Assembly: GCA_045613685.1 (NCBI GenBank)
Contig: JAZLBL010000031.1
Coordinates: forward strand, 1 to 13,205
Direction of reading: 5' to 3'
Source: Fimenecus sp045613685
GTDB lineage: Bacteria > Bacillota > Clostridia > Oscillospirales > Acutalibacteraceae
Length of the DNA: 13,205 nucleotides
The position numbers and the translations under genes were made by a program. Under the pieces are notes generated by a model. It was not told where the DNA came from. It was given only the letters and a program-made list of their open reading frames with translations, and did no database searches. This document shows positions 6,774-13,205 of this stretch, one piece after another (the first letter of the stretch is position 1; the number at the start of each line of letters is the position of its first letter).

Positions 6774-7520
6774 TTAAATATGTACAAAAAGAATTGATGT
6801 TGCTAAAAGTAACTGTGCGATAAAATAAGCATAAAGGCTAACCGTTTTAACAGTTTTGTTGCCTTTTGCACCACCGATAAGTCGAAGTCCTAAAGTGAAG
6901 TCAGAAATAAAGAAGAATATGCCACCTGCTAAAAGAATAATCATTGCAGGAAGTCCGTTTTCTGCTCCGCTTAAATAATATGTAATACCGAAACCACAAG
7001 ATTTGAGAAGCATTATAATTAAGAATATGCTATATAAATGCAAGGTGATTTTCATAAAACTGTTTTTATATTCAAACTTAAAAACAGGCTCAAGCATCAA
7101 TGCAAAAGCAATGAAAATAACCACAAATGCGATAATTTCAGGTAATGTGAAGAATTTATAATCGGGTGTGAGTGCCATTGTCGATTTAACAAATGCCAAC
7201 ACATAGAAAATATGACCGATTAAGAATCCTGTTGCACCAATATAAACAACGGACATTCGAGGATTTCCTGGTGGGTGGGGGATATGCATAAATAAGTCGC
7301 CGACCCAACCGAGAATAAGTCCTATAAGCATCATATTTGCATAGTAAGATTCGTTACCTGAAATCGCCATAGCAATAAAACCGATACCTACAAACGCACT
7401 TGCTGCAACCATTTTGCAAGAGAGCGATTTCTTTGTTGGCTCTGGCCAATATGCCCTGTCATAAAGTGGCACAAACACAAAGAAGAGAATATAACAAACC
7501 CCTAACAAAACCTTTAACAT
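6774..7520 (-). CDS. YhhN/TMEM86 family membrane protein (lysoplasmalogenase-like)
   Basis: This is a 248-residue polytopic protein with about 8 hydrophobic segments. It carries the two family hallmarks: GLILGWVGDLFMHIP (67-81), followed by GFLIGHIFYVLAF (98-110), and a second acidic motif GGIFFFISDFTLGLRL (199-214). Asp75 and Asp207 lie inside membrane segments and correspond to the paired aspartates of the TMEM86/YhhN family. Mammalian TMEM86B hydrolyses the vinyl-ether bond of lysoplasmalogens; the substrate of bacterial members is mostly untested. Plasmalogens do occur in anaerobic Clostridia, so the activity is plausible here. The gene follows the U32 gene with a 3-base gap, and its ribosome binding site AAAGGG lies inside the end of that gene. 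It is usually somewhat longer than other family members (about 210-230 residues). Confidence 0.7.
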   Translation of the reverse strand: MLKVLLGVCYILFFVFVPLYDRAYWPEPTKKSLSCKMVAASAFVGIGFIAMAISGNESYYANMMLIGLILGWVGDLFMHIPHPPGNPRMSVVYIGATGFLIGHIFYVLAFVKSTMALTPDYKFFTLPEIIAFVVIFIAFALMLEPVFKFEYKNSFMKITLHLYSIFLIIMLLKSCGFGITYYLSGAENGLPAMIILLAGGIFFFISDFTLGLRLIGGAKGNKTVKTVSLYAYFIAQLLLATSILFVHI

Positions 7521-7523
7521 AAT

Positions 7524-8744
7524 TTATTTTCCCTTTCTCAAAAGTGTCCCTGCAGGGAAAACCAAATCACTTTTAATTTTAACCGTCATCATTGGGTGTG
7601 GTGCAGATTCGATTTCGTTATCATTGCCGTCAAAAAGCTCATCTGCTGTGAAAACAACGGGCTTTTCACCGGGCATAAGAGCATCCAACTCGTCACCACG
7701 AGAGAATTTGTTTCTCTGTTCGGCAATAATAAATCCGTCTTTGCACTCTTTAACCTGAGCCATAACATCATAATGGCGTTTATATCCACCATCAAAACTG
7801 ATGTTAGCATCTTCGTTAGGTGCATTATAATAAAATCCTGTGCAATATTCACGATAACTTACTTTATAGCACTCGTCAACAATCCATTGTGGAGTTTTAA
7901 AGTCGTCTGACGGGTTTTTGAGATATTCGTCAATTGCCATTCTATAAGCATTTGTGATAACTGCTGCATAATAAGCAGATTTTGCACGACCTTCGATTTT
8001 GAAACTGCTGATACCAGCATTCACAAGGTCGGGGATATGCTCAATCATACACATATCCTTTGAGTTGAGAATATATGTGCCTTCTTTTGAGTCTTGAATA
8101 GGGAAATACATTCCGTCACGCTTAACTTCCATAATTGCATATTCCCAACGGCAAGGCTGAGCGCACTCGCCACGGTTAGCGTCACGGTTTACAAGATAGT
8201 TTGAAAGAAGACAACGACCGGAGAAAGATACGCACATAGCACCGTGAACAAAGCACTCAATTTCAAGGTCCTTTGGCACTTTTGCACGGATTTCTGCAAT
8301 CTCGTTAAGTGACAATTCTCTTGCAGTAACAACACGGGATGCGCCCATATTATAAAACTCGTTAGCAGTAACGTGGTTTACAATACCTGCTTGTGTTGAA
8401 ATGTGAATAGGCACATTTGGTGCATATTTTTTGCAAAGAGAAAGCACACCAATATCAGCAACGATAAAGGCATCAACACCAATGTCAGCCCATTTTTCGA
8501 GATATTCAGGTAACTTTAAAATCTCGTCATTACGAGCTAATGTGTTGCAAGTGAGATAAACCTTGACACCTTTTGAGTGGCAAAGCTCTGTTGCTTCTTT
8601 TAATTGTTCAAAATTGAAATTCTGTGGTGCTGCACGCATACCGAATGCGTCGCCACCAAGATAAACTGCGTCTGCACCAAACATCAGCGCCGATTCAAGT
8701 CTTTCACGGTCACCTGCGGGTGCTAACAATTCGGGTATAATCAT
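7524..8744 (-). CDS. trhP: U32 family protein, probable prephenate-dependent tRNA U34 hydroxylation protein TrhP
   Basis: U32 proteins are often labelled peptidases, but the TrhP branch (E. coli YegQ, B. subtilis YrrN/YrrO) is needed for 5-hydroxylation of wobble uridine 34 in tRNA. The protein begins with the usual PELLAPAGD, then GADAVYLGG, and carries the U32 signature ECFVHGAMCVSFSGRC (about 163-178). Two more cysteines follow in GECAQPCRWEY; the four cysteines Cys171, Cys178, Cys194 and Cys198 are candidate Fe-S ligands. GISSFKIEGRAKSAYY is also typical. Length is 406 residues, like YegQ. Two starts are possible: 8744, preceded by AGGA 11 nt upstream and matching family N termini, or 8756, which overlaps the mltG stop and has no spaced ribosome site; I prefer 8744. 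Location directly after mltG mirrors B. subtilis yrrL-yrrM-yrrN-yrrO and supports TrhP. No TrmR-like methyltransferase gene is present. Confidence 0.82.
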   Translation of the reverse strand: MIIPELLAPAGDRERLESALMFGADAVYLGGDAFGMRAAPQNFNFEQLKEATELCHSKGVKVYLTCNTLARNDEILKLPEYLEKWADIGVDAFIVADIGVLSLCKKYAPNVPIHISTQAGIVNHVTANEFYNMGASRVVTARELSLNEIAEIRAKVPKDLEIECFVHGAMCVSFSGRCLLSNYLVNRDANRGECAQPCRWEYAIMEVKRDGMYFPIQDSKEGTYILNSKDMCMIEHIPDLVNAGISSFKIEGRAKSAYYAAVITNAYRMAIDEYLKNPSDDFKTPQWIVDECYKVSYREYCTGFYYNAPNEDANISFDGGYKRHYDVMAQVKECKDGFIIAEQRNKFSRGDELDALMPGEKPVVFTADELFDGNDNEIESAPHPMMTVKIKSDLVFPAGTLLRKGK

Positions 8745-8748
8745 ATTT

Positions 8749-10317
8749 TTAATCATCCTGTGCGTTTACTTTTTCTAAAGTTCTCTTGTTTGCATTGTGC
8801 TCTTCAAGAGTTGTTGCCATATAAATCTTCTTGTTCTTGTCGTGAGCGAAGAAATAATATTGAGTTGTATCAGGGTTTAAAGCTGCTTCAATAGCTGCCG
8901 CACCCGGATTACAAATAGCAGATGCGGGGAGCCCTGCACGCTCATAAGTGCTGTAACTGAGAATATATGCATTGATTTTTGAAGGGGAAGTCACTCTTTG
9001 TGCGATTGTGTTTGTAACATAATCTTTTGTTGAGTCACAGTCAAGTGTTGGATAAAGACCTGAGCGGTTAAGTCTGTTGTGAATAACAGATGAAACCAAT
9101 TTAAACTGGTCTTTATTTGCACCTTCTTTTTCGATAATTGATGCAATTTTTATAATCTCGTCAGTTGTCTTGCCAAGTGCTTCCGCCTTTTTTGTGTATT
9201 CTTCTGTCCAACGCTTTTCGAAAGTGTCAAGGAATTCACGGATAACAGCACCTGGTGTAGCACCTTGTTCAAATTCATAAGTAGCAGGGAAGAAATAACC
9301 TTCAAGCGCGTGATATCTCTCTTCTTTGTTGTCGATTTTAGCAATGAAATCATATTCGTCACTGAAATCGATTTCATCCACAACCTTATAAAGTGAAGAT
9401 GCCGAGCAGATATCATTCTTTTCAAGTCTGTTAAAAATCTGGTCGATTGTATAGCCTTCAGGAATAGTAACACTTACAATTTTTCCGCGCTGAACACTTG
9501 TTTTAAATCGTGTCAGCATCTTTTCAACACCCATATCTTCGGTGAAATAATAGATACCCGGCAAATAGTTTTCGTCAGTATATCCCATCACCTTAACAAA
9601 TAGATTACAGAACATTGTATTTTTAATAAGTCCTGCTTTATCAAGAACACGAATTGCTGTAAATGTGTCAGCATCGTTTGGAAGTGTAACTTCAACGATT
9701 TTTTCGTCATCACGGTTGATTGCAAGAACATCATTGACACAGCTTAAAATCATAGCAGAGCCGATAATTGCAACAAGTACACAACAACCCATAACGATAA
9801 ATGCTTTTTTGTTATTCTGGAAAGCATTTATCAAGTCCACAATCAATTTATTAAAAGAGAAGTTGCCCTTTTTCTTCTTTGGTTGTTGCTCTTTTGGAGA
9901 TGTTGAGTCACTATAAACCTTTCTCTGTGCAGAAGTCTTAATTGAATTAAGTCTGTCATCAAAACTTGGCTTTTTGCCGTCATTTCTTTTCGCGATAACA
10001 GGTTGAGAAACAGGTCTTCTTTGCTTTGAAAATTCCATAGTGTTAGAATTTTTAATTTCTCTTTCTCTGTTTTCTTCTTCAAAAGATTTAATGAATCCAA
10101 AATCGTTTGATTTTTCGCTTATTGTGTTGCGTTTTGAAATATCAATATTGAATTCAGGTTTCTTTGGTGATTCAACCTTCTTTTGTGGTGCAGGTTTAGA
10201 AATTCTCTTTTGTGGCTCAACCTTTGGTGTGGTTTTATTGCCAAGAGCATTCCCTGCATATTCATTTAAAAGGTCGTCATAGCTGTTGTCGGAAAATCCG
10301 TCTGAAAATTTATTCAC
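8749..10317 (-). CDS. mltG: Endolytic murein transglycosylase MltG (YceG-like) with long cytoplasmic N-terminal tail
   Basis: MltG is a membrane-anchored lytic transglycosylase that cleaves nascent glycan strands near the membrane and is thought to set where synthesis stops. The 522-residue protein has a polar, Lys/Pro/Ser-rich tail (1-165), one membrane segment (about 172-195) and an extracellular YceG domain (about 205-515). Within it are LPGIYYF (252-258), VTIPEGYTIDQI (283-294), LEGYFFPATYEF (338-349) and IASIIEKEG (391-399); Glu396 matches the catalytic Glu218 of E. coli MltG. HNRLNRSGLYPTLDCD, SYSTYERAGLPASAICNPG and YYFFAHDKNKKIY complete the family pattern. E. coli MltG is about 340 residues, so the excess is the tail. 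The start is GTG at 10317, preceded by AAGGAGG (10325-10331). Its start overlaps the MTHFS stop as GTGA. Confidence 0.94.
   Translation of the reverse strand: MNKFSDGFSDNSYDDLLNEYAGNALGNKTTPKVEPQKRISKPAPQKKVESPKKPEFNIDISKRNTISEKSNDFGFIKSFEEENREREIKNSNTMEFSKQRRPVSQPVIAKRNDGKKPSFDDRLNSIKTSAQRKVYSDSTSPKEQQPKKKKGNFSFNKLIVDLINAFQNNKKAFIVMGCCVLVAIIGSAMILSCVNDVLAINRDDEKIVEVTLPNDADTFTAIRVLDKAGLIKNTMFCNLFVKVMGYTDENYLPGIYYFTEDMGVEKMLTRFKTSVQRGKIVSVTIPEGYTIDQIFNRLEKNDICSASSLYKVVDEIDFSDEYDFIAKIDNKEERYHALEGYFFPATYEFEQGATPGAVIREFLDTFEKRWTEEYTKKAEALGKTTDEIIKIASIIEKEGANKDQFKLVSSVIHNRLNRSGLYPTLDCDSTKDYVTNTIAQRVTSPSKINAYILSYSTYERAGLPASAICNPGAAAIEAALNPDTTQYYFFAHDKNKKIYMATTLEEHNANKRTLEKVNAQDD
8756..8759 (-). promoter_or_regulatory. 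Ribosome binding site that decides the trhP start
   Basis: AGGA on the minus strand lies 11 nt before the ATG at 8744. For the alternative in-frame ATG at 8756 this same AGGA overlaps the start codon itself, which cannot work as a ribosome site. The site sits in the last codons of mltG, so translation of the two genes is likely coupled. Confidence 0.5.
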
Positions 10318-10868
10318 AGGATAACCTCCTTATCTGTAACAATAATGTTAATTCTTATATCATATTTATCGGTTGGAATTTCATCTTCTAATAAAATATC
10401 ATAACAAGGTGAAACGCTCACACCGTTAAAATCTTTTAAAAATCTGTCATAATATCCCTTGCCATAACCGATGCGATTTTTCTGTCTGTCAGCAGAAAGA
10501 CAGGGGACTATCACTAAATCATTTTCTTTTTCTATATATTTTTCGCAAGTGGATTTTGGCTCTTTAATGCCATACATACCCGAAACTAAATCATCATCGC
10601 TATCCACTTTTAAAAATTGCATATTACCGTTTCTGTCTGTGCAAAGGGGATAAAAAAGCATTTTTGCTTGTGCCTTGCAACACTGAATAATATAACTTGT
10701 ATCAAATTCATCATCAGTTGACGAAAAAACAAGCACTTGCTCGGCTTTCTCAAAACAATCACTATTGGTTATTTTGTCGCTGATTATTTTATCCCATTTT
10801 GCTTTTTCTGTTTTATCAAAACTTTTTCGCTTTTCTATAAGTCTTTGTCTTAAACTCTTTTTATCCAT
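10314..10868 (-). CDS. 5-formyltetrahydrofolate cyclo-ligase (MTHFS)
   Basis: MTHFS uses ATP to turn 5-formyl-THF into 5,10-methenyl-THF, returning stored folate to the one-carbon pool. The 184 residues match family length. The N terminus KKSLRQRLIEKRKS (3-16) has the basic ATP-contacting residues. GYGKGYYDRFL (134-144) is the signature motif, preceded by IVPCLSADRQKNRIG in place of the usual VPGLAFD. The C-terminal NIIVTDKEVI matches the usual VTE/D-K-x-VI ending. The frame is open upstream to 10988, but the extra 40 residues are the DJ-1 gene read in another frame; I chose ATG at 10868, where homology starts. This start overlaps the DJ-1 stop by 8 bases and has no clear ribosome site, implying translational coupling. 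Confidence 0.9.
   Translation of the reverse strand: MDKKSLRQRLIEKRKSFDKTEKAKWDKIISDKITNSDCFEKAEQVLVFSSTDDEFDTSYIIQCCKAQAKMLFYPLCTDRNGNMQFLKVDSDDDLVSGMYGIKEPKSTCEKYIEKENDLVIVPCLSADRQKNRIGYGKGYYDRFLKDFNGVSVSPCYDILLEDEIPTDKYDIRINIIVTDKEVIL
10325..10331 (-). promoter_or_regulatory. Consensus ribosome binding site for the GTG start of mltG
   Basis: AAGGAGG on the minus strand is a full anti-16S match placed 7 nt before the GTG. It lies inside the final codons of the MTHFS gene. This confirms GTG at 10317 as the start although the codon is not ATG. Confidence 0.75.
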
Positions 10869-11409
10869 TATAAATCTGTAATGAAGCACGAATTTTCTGT
10901 GCAATTTCTTTTGATGTGAGCACTTCTGCAATTTGTAAACCGAATTCGATAGCACTACCCATACCACGAGCGGTGATAATGTTACCATCTTTCACAACAT
11001 AGTCTTTTGAAATTTCAGCACCGAAAAGTTCATCTTCAAATCCGGGGAAACAAGTTGCATTCTTACCATCTAAAAGTCCTTTGTGACCGAGAATTGATGG
11101 CGCTGCACAAATAGCACAAACTAATTTTTCGTTTTCGATTGCCCAATTAATAGCCTTTTGCACAGTTTCACTTTTTTCAAGATTTAATGTGCCGGGCATT
11201 CCACCGGGGAGTACAATAGCTTGCACTTTGTTATCAAGCACTAAACTCTTTTCAGGAATATCACAAGCAACAGGAATTTGATGTGAGCCGATTACAAAAT
11301 CTTCACCCACGCCCACAGTTAAAACATCTAATTCTGCTCTGCGCAAAACGTCAACTACTGCCAATGCTTCAATTTCTTCAAATCCTGGCGCTAAAAATAC
11401 ATAAATCAT
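10861..11409 (-). CDS. DJ-1/PfpI family protein (YajL/ThiJ-like)
   Basis: The 182-residue protein has the DJ-1 flavodoxin-like core. It begins IYVFLAPGFEEIEALAVVDVLRRA (2-25), where Glu14 matches human DJ-1 Glu18. It continues with AIVLPGGMPGT (64-74) and the nucleophile elbow AICAAPSILG (99-108), with Cys101 as the reactive cysteine, and ends with TARGMGSAIEFGL (146-158). Relatives act as redox sensors, glyoxalases or deglycases; the precise substrate is not readable from sequence. It is the DJ-1 subtype (about 180-190 residues) rather than a protease-like PfpI. The frame opens upstream to 11454, but ATG at 11409 has GGAG at 11417-11420 and starts at the usual N terminus. The gap to the GNAT gene is 4 bases. 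Confidence 0.88.
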   Translation of the reverse strand: MIYVFLAPGFEEIEALAVVDVLRRAELDVLTVGVGEDFVIGSHQIPVACDIPEKSLVLDNKVQAIVLPGGMPGTLNLEKSETVQKAINWAIENEKLVCAICAAPSILGHKGLLDGKNATCFPGFEDELFGAEISKDYVVKDGNIITARGMGSAIEFGLQIAEVLTSKEIAQKIRASLQIYNG

Positions 11410-11413
11410 AAAC

Positions 11414-12133
11414 TCACTCCAAAGTGATGCCAACATAGCAACACAAATTTTCAATATCTTTGTTTTCTGTTCTAATCATAGCAGGGTGCTCATCTTCACC
11501 AAAATCGATGTTACCCTGAATAATTGTATCAACCTTTTTATATTCTTCTGGAATATTCTCAAAGTTGCAGTTTGCATTTCTGATAATCACATTATCATCA
11601 TCAAAAATCAAACCGAAATCAGTAACCTTGCCACCATAGTGAATGCAAGAATTCTTCCAATATTCAACTATTTCATCATTAAAACGGAATTCACAGTCGA
11701 AAGGGATTTTGTCTTTGATTTCGGGGCTTGTGCCATCAAAAGTGTGACTTCTTCTTAAACCGAAATTCTCAAATCCGCATTTTTTATAATAATCAAAAAG
11801 ACTTTTTTCGGCAGGTACTAAAAACAAAAAGTCAAACCCATTTTCACAACAGAATTGATATGAATAATCGAGCAGAGTTTTCATATAACCCTTGCCACGA
11901 TGAGAATAATTTGTCATTGCACAATAAACGCATTTGCCTTTATAATCACCAATGGTGCAGTCTAAGAGAAATAATGCAGACGCAATTTCACCATCAACAC
12001 GAATAACGGGAGCAATGGTATCACCAAAAATATTCTCAAAGAAATATTCAGTTATTTCACTATCTTCAAGAAAAACACTTTGCCATAAATCTTCTAATGC
12101 TTTTCTGTCAGAATAACCTGCAAAATCAATCAT
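11414..12133 (-). CDS. GNAT family N-acetyltransferase, substrate unknown
   Basis: The 239-residue protein has a GNAT domain in its first half. The acetyl-CoA pyrophosphate-binding motif is SHRGKGYMKTLL (77-88), preceded by the beta-strand VYCAMTNY and followed by FDFLFLVPAEKSLFDYYKKCGFE, which is motif B with the usual YxKxGF ending. The second half (about 125-239) is not a standard GNAT module; it includes FDCEFRFNDEIVEYWKNSC and a string of short beta-like segments, as in Eis-like or two-domain clostridial GNATs. The substrate is not inferable. AAAGGA about 6 nt before the ATG supports the start. The gap to the upstream DUF2156 gene is 2 bases, so the two proteins are probably made together. 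Confidence 0.82.
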   Translation of the reverse strand: MIDFAGYSDRKALEDLWQSVFLEDSEITEYFFENIFGDTIAPVIRVDGEIASALFLLDCTIGDYKGKCVYCAMTNYSHRGKGYMKTLLDYSYQFCCENGFDFLFLVPAEKSLFDYYKKCGFENFGLRRSHTFDGTSPEIKDKIPFDCEFRFNDEIVEYWKNSCIHYGGKVTDFGLIFDDDNVIIRNANCNFENIPEEYKKVDTIIQGNIDFGEDEHPAMIRTENKDIENLCCYVGITLE

Positions 12134-12135
12134 AA

Positions 12136-13020
12136 TTATCCTTTATACTTGGCACAGTATTTTATAACAAGTCTGTGTGGGTGATAAGAAAGCTTTGCTC
12201 GTCTTAACCCTTCACTACCTGTATCATCTTCACGATTTATATATTCATATCTGTCTTTTAACTGCCGAGCAAATTCACGGTTAATCATCTGATAAGCACC
12301 ACGAATATTGCCATAAGCCTTTTCAACATGAGTACAGAATGTGTTGTTATTTAATCTTTCACCAAACGTAAAAGCAACAATTTCGTTTTCAATAGTGAGA
12401 ATTCCACCTTCAAGCCCTAAATCGAAAAAGTTAGCAAGTGCTTTTTTTATTGCAAGGTGTTCTTCACCGATTTCTTCAGGATTTTTCTCACGATTAAGTC
12501 TTTCCCAATGCTCATTTAAAAGCTCACACTTATGAATATTCTCTTTTGTAATTGGTTCATATTTCCAATCAAAAGTTTTTTCAAAATATGAAATATGGTT
12601 TCTCTTGCTTGCAAGTTTTCTACCTGCAAGATTTGAAAGACTTTCACTTGTGTAAAGATAGTCGAAATAATCACGCTCTTCTGTGATTTCAAACTGCTTT
12701 GGAAAGAGAAATTGCAATTCATCACGGTCTTTTTCTGTCATTCCGAAAAATTCAAGATTAACACCAAGACTTTTTGAAAACTCTATAAGCTTTTCGATGG
12801 TAGATTTTTTGTCGCCATCACCGATTGGATAACAGAAAATAGGCTTGTCTGTAAAATCGGCAGAAACAAAAACACCATTATCGTTATAAATTTTATTGTC
12901 ATAAATATCCGACCACATAAAAATATTGCCGAAACAATATTCACAACAGTCAGTCTGACCAAAGTCGAATGCTTTTTGCACCCACTCTTTATCTTTTAAG
13001 GTAGGGGAGTGAAACTCCAT
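12136..13020 (-). CDS. DUF2156 protein (phosphatidylglycerol lysyltransferase C-terminal-like), soluble
   Basis: The 294-residue protein matches the DUF2156 fold, a tandem GNAT-like domain found in MprF (aminoacyl-phosphatidylglycerol synthase) and in many stand-alone proteins. Recognisable parts are FGNIFMWSDIY (30-40), YLYTSESLSNLAGRKLASKR (121-140), which is the usual L-x-G-kkyxxKRN region, and NREDDTGSEGLRRAKLSY (262-279), which is highly typical near the C terminus. There are no membrane segments, unlike MprF. The reaction of stand-alone members is not known; transfer of an aminoacyl group from tRNA is possible but unproven. AAGGAG is present in the end of the preceding kinase gene, and the start shares one base with its stop (TAATG). 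It is followed by another GNAT-fold gene. Confidence 0.85.
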   Translation of the reverse strand: MEFHSPTLKDKEWVQKAFDFGQTDCCEYCFGNIFMWSDIYDNKIYNDNGVFVSADFTDKPIFCYPIGDGDKKSTIEKLIEFSKSLGVNLEFFGMTEKDRDELQFLFPKQFEITEERDYFDYLYTSESLSNLAGRKLASKRNHISYFEKTFDWKYEPITKENIHKCELLNEHWERLNREKNPEEIGEEHLAIKKALANFFDLGLEGGILTIENEIVAFTFGERLNNNTFCTHVEKAYGNIRGAYQMINREFARQLKDRYEYINREDDTGSEGLRRAKLSYHPHRLVIKYCAKYKG

Positions 13021-13205
13021 TATAAAATCTCCTTAACAATATTGAAAATCTTATCGCCGATTACATCAATTGGTAATGGCTCATCACCCTCAAAACATTT
13101 AACAACATTCCAACCGAAACGGTCAGCGGCATAAAGTGCTGCTTCTCGGCAAGATTTAAGATAACCCACATTTGCCTCGTGAACATCTTTCTTTGCTTCT
13201 TCACC
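13020..13205 (-). CDS. tmk: C-terminal end of a thymidylate kinase-like protein (runs off right edge)
   Basis: An open frame of 61 codons enters from the right edge and ends in TAA at 13020-13022. The encoded tail contains DVHEANVGYLKSCREAALYA (7-26) followed by GWNVVKC and a short closing helix around IGDKIFNIVKEIL. This is the C-terminal pattern of dTMP kinases, where D-x-H-E-x-x-x-x-Y-L and a later W-x-V-I-x-C precede the last helix. dTMP kinase phosphorylates dTMP to dTDP in DNA precursor synthesis. The P-loop and LID are outside the window, so the call rests on the last quarter only; another deoxynucleoside monophosphate kinase cannot be excluded. The final codons contain the AAGGAG of the next gene. 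Confidence 0.6.
   Translation of the reverse strand, partial: GEEAKKDVHEANVGYLKSCREAALYAADRFGWNVVKCFEGDEPLPIDVIGDKIFNIVKEIL

Larger units (their letters stand above)
6093..13205 (-). other. Nine-gene operon, tmk to trmB
   Basis: All genes from the right edge to 6093 lie on the minus strand. Junctions, in order of transcription, are: 1-base overlap (TAATG), 2-base gap, 4-base gap, 8-base overlap, 4-base GTGA overlap, 4-base gap (or 7-8-base overlap, depending on the trhP start), 3-base gap and 9-base gap. I see no terminator between them and no convincing internal promoter, and an intrinsic terminator follows trmB. The promoter must lie to the right of the window. Confidence 0.75.

Noticed and set aside
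10869..10988. A longer N terminus for the MTHFS protein
   Set aside because: The extra 40 residues are the end of the DJ-1 gene in another frame; family similarity starts at the ATG at 10868.
11410..11454. A longer N terminus for the DJ-1 protein
   Set aside because: The 15 extra residues lie mostly in the end of the GNAT gene, lack a ribosome site and precede the usual DJ-1 start; ATG at 11409 has a well-spaced GGAG.
6093..13205. The operon as a defence or secondary-metabolism island
   Set aside because: The members are mostly recognisable housekeeping families, with uniform base composition and no toxin-antitoxin, nuclease, phage or synthase gene. Unknowns are limited to the substrates of the two GNAT-fold proteins and the YhhN protein.

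Overview
The window looks like a chromosomal segment of a low-GC Gram-positive anaerobe, most likely a gut-type Clostridia member (Eubacteriales, Ruminococcaceae/Oscillospiraceae-like). The reasons are the A+T-rich sequence, strong AAGGAGG-type ribosome binding sites, a pyruvate:ferredoxin oxidoreductase, the QueH rather than QueG form of epoxyqueuosine reductase, and a composite inverted-repeat element of a kind I remember from gut Clostridia genomes. I could not run any search, so the taxonomy is an inference.

Layout. (1) 1-1914, minus: the N-terminal 638 residues of pyruvate:ferredoxin oxidoreductase, running off the left edge. (2) 1915-2184: a divergent intergenic region with one promoter on each strand; the plus-strand promoter overlaps a 28-bp perfect dyad. 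(3) 2185-4225, plus: a CNNM/CorC-type DUF21-CBS membrane protein followed by queH, separated by a short GC-rich hairpin. (4) 4226-4489: a convergent intergenic region holding a roughly 194-bp MITE-like element and a bidirectional terminator. (5) 4490-5980, minus: a GPH-type (MFS_2) sugar:cation symporter in its own transcription unit, with an extended -10 promoter. (6) 6029-6074: a terminator closing a long minus-strand operon. (7) 6093-13205, minus: nine tightly packed genes which, in transcription order, are the 3' end of a thymidylate kinase gene, a DUF2156 protein, a GNAT acetyltransferase, a DJ-1/PfpI protein, 5-formyltetrahydrofolate cyclo-ligase, mltG, a U32-family gene (trhP-like), a YhhN/TMEM86-type membrane protein and trmB. 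Gaps range from overlaps of a few bases to 9 bases, so this is probably one operon whose promoter lies beyond the right edge.

How the genes fit together. The operon mixes nucleotide and one-carbon metabolism (thymidylate kinase, MTHFS), cell-envelope growth (MltG, possibly YhhN), tRNA modification (TrhP-like, TrmB) and protein or metabolite repair (DJ-1). It also has two adjacent GNAT-fold acyltransferases of unknown substrate. It reads as a growth-linked housekeeping operon. The mltG-U32 adjacency matches the yrrL-yrrN-yrrO order of Bacillus subtilis and supports the tRNA-hydroxylation assignment.

I found no CRISPR array, tRNA or rRNA gene, phage gene, transposase or defence system. The observations most worth a second look are a TrmB that has lost the catalytic aspartate of its usual DPW motif, the MITE-like element with layered hairpins, the dyad over the CNNM promoter, and the DUF2156-GNAT pair.
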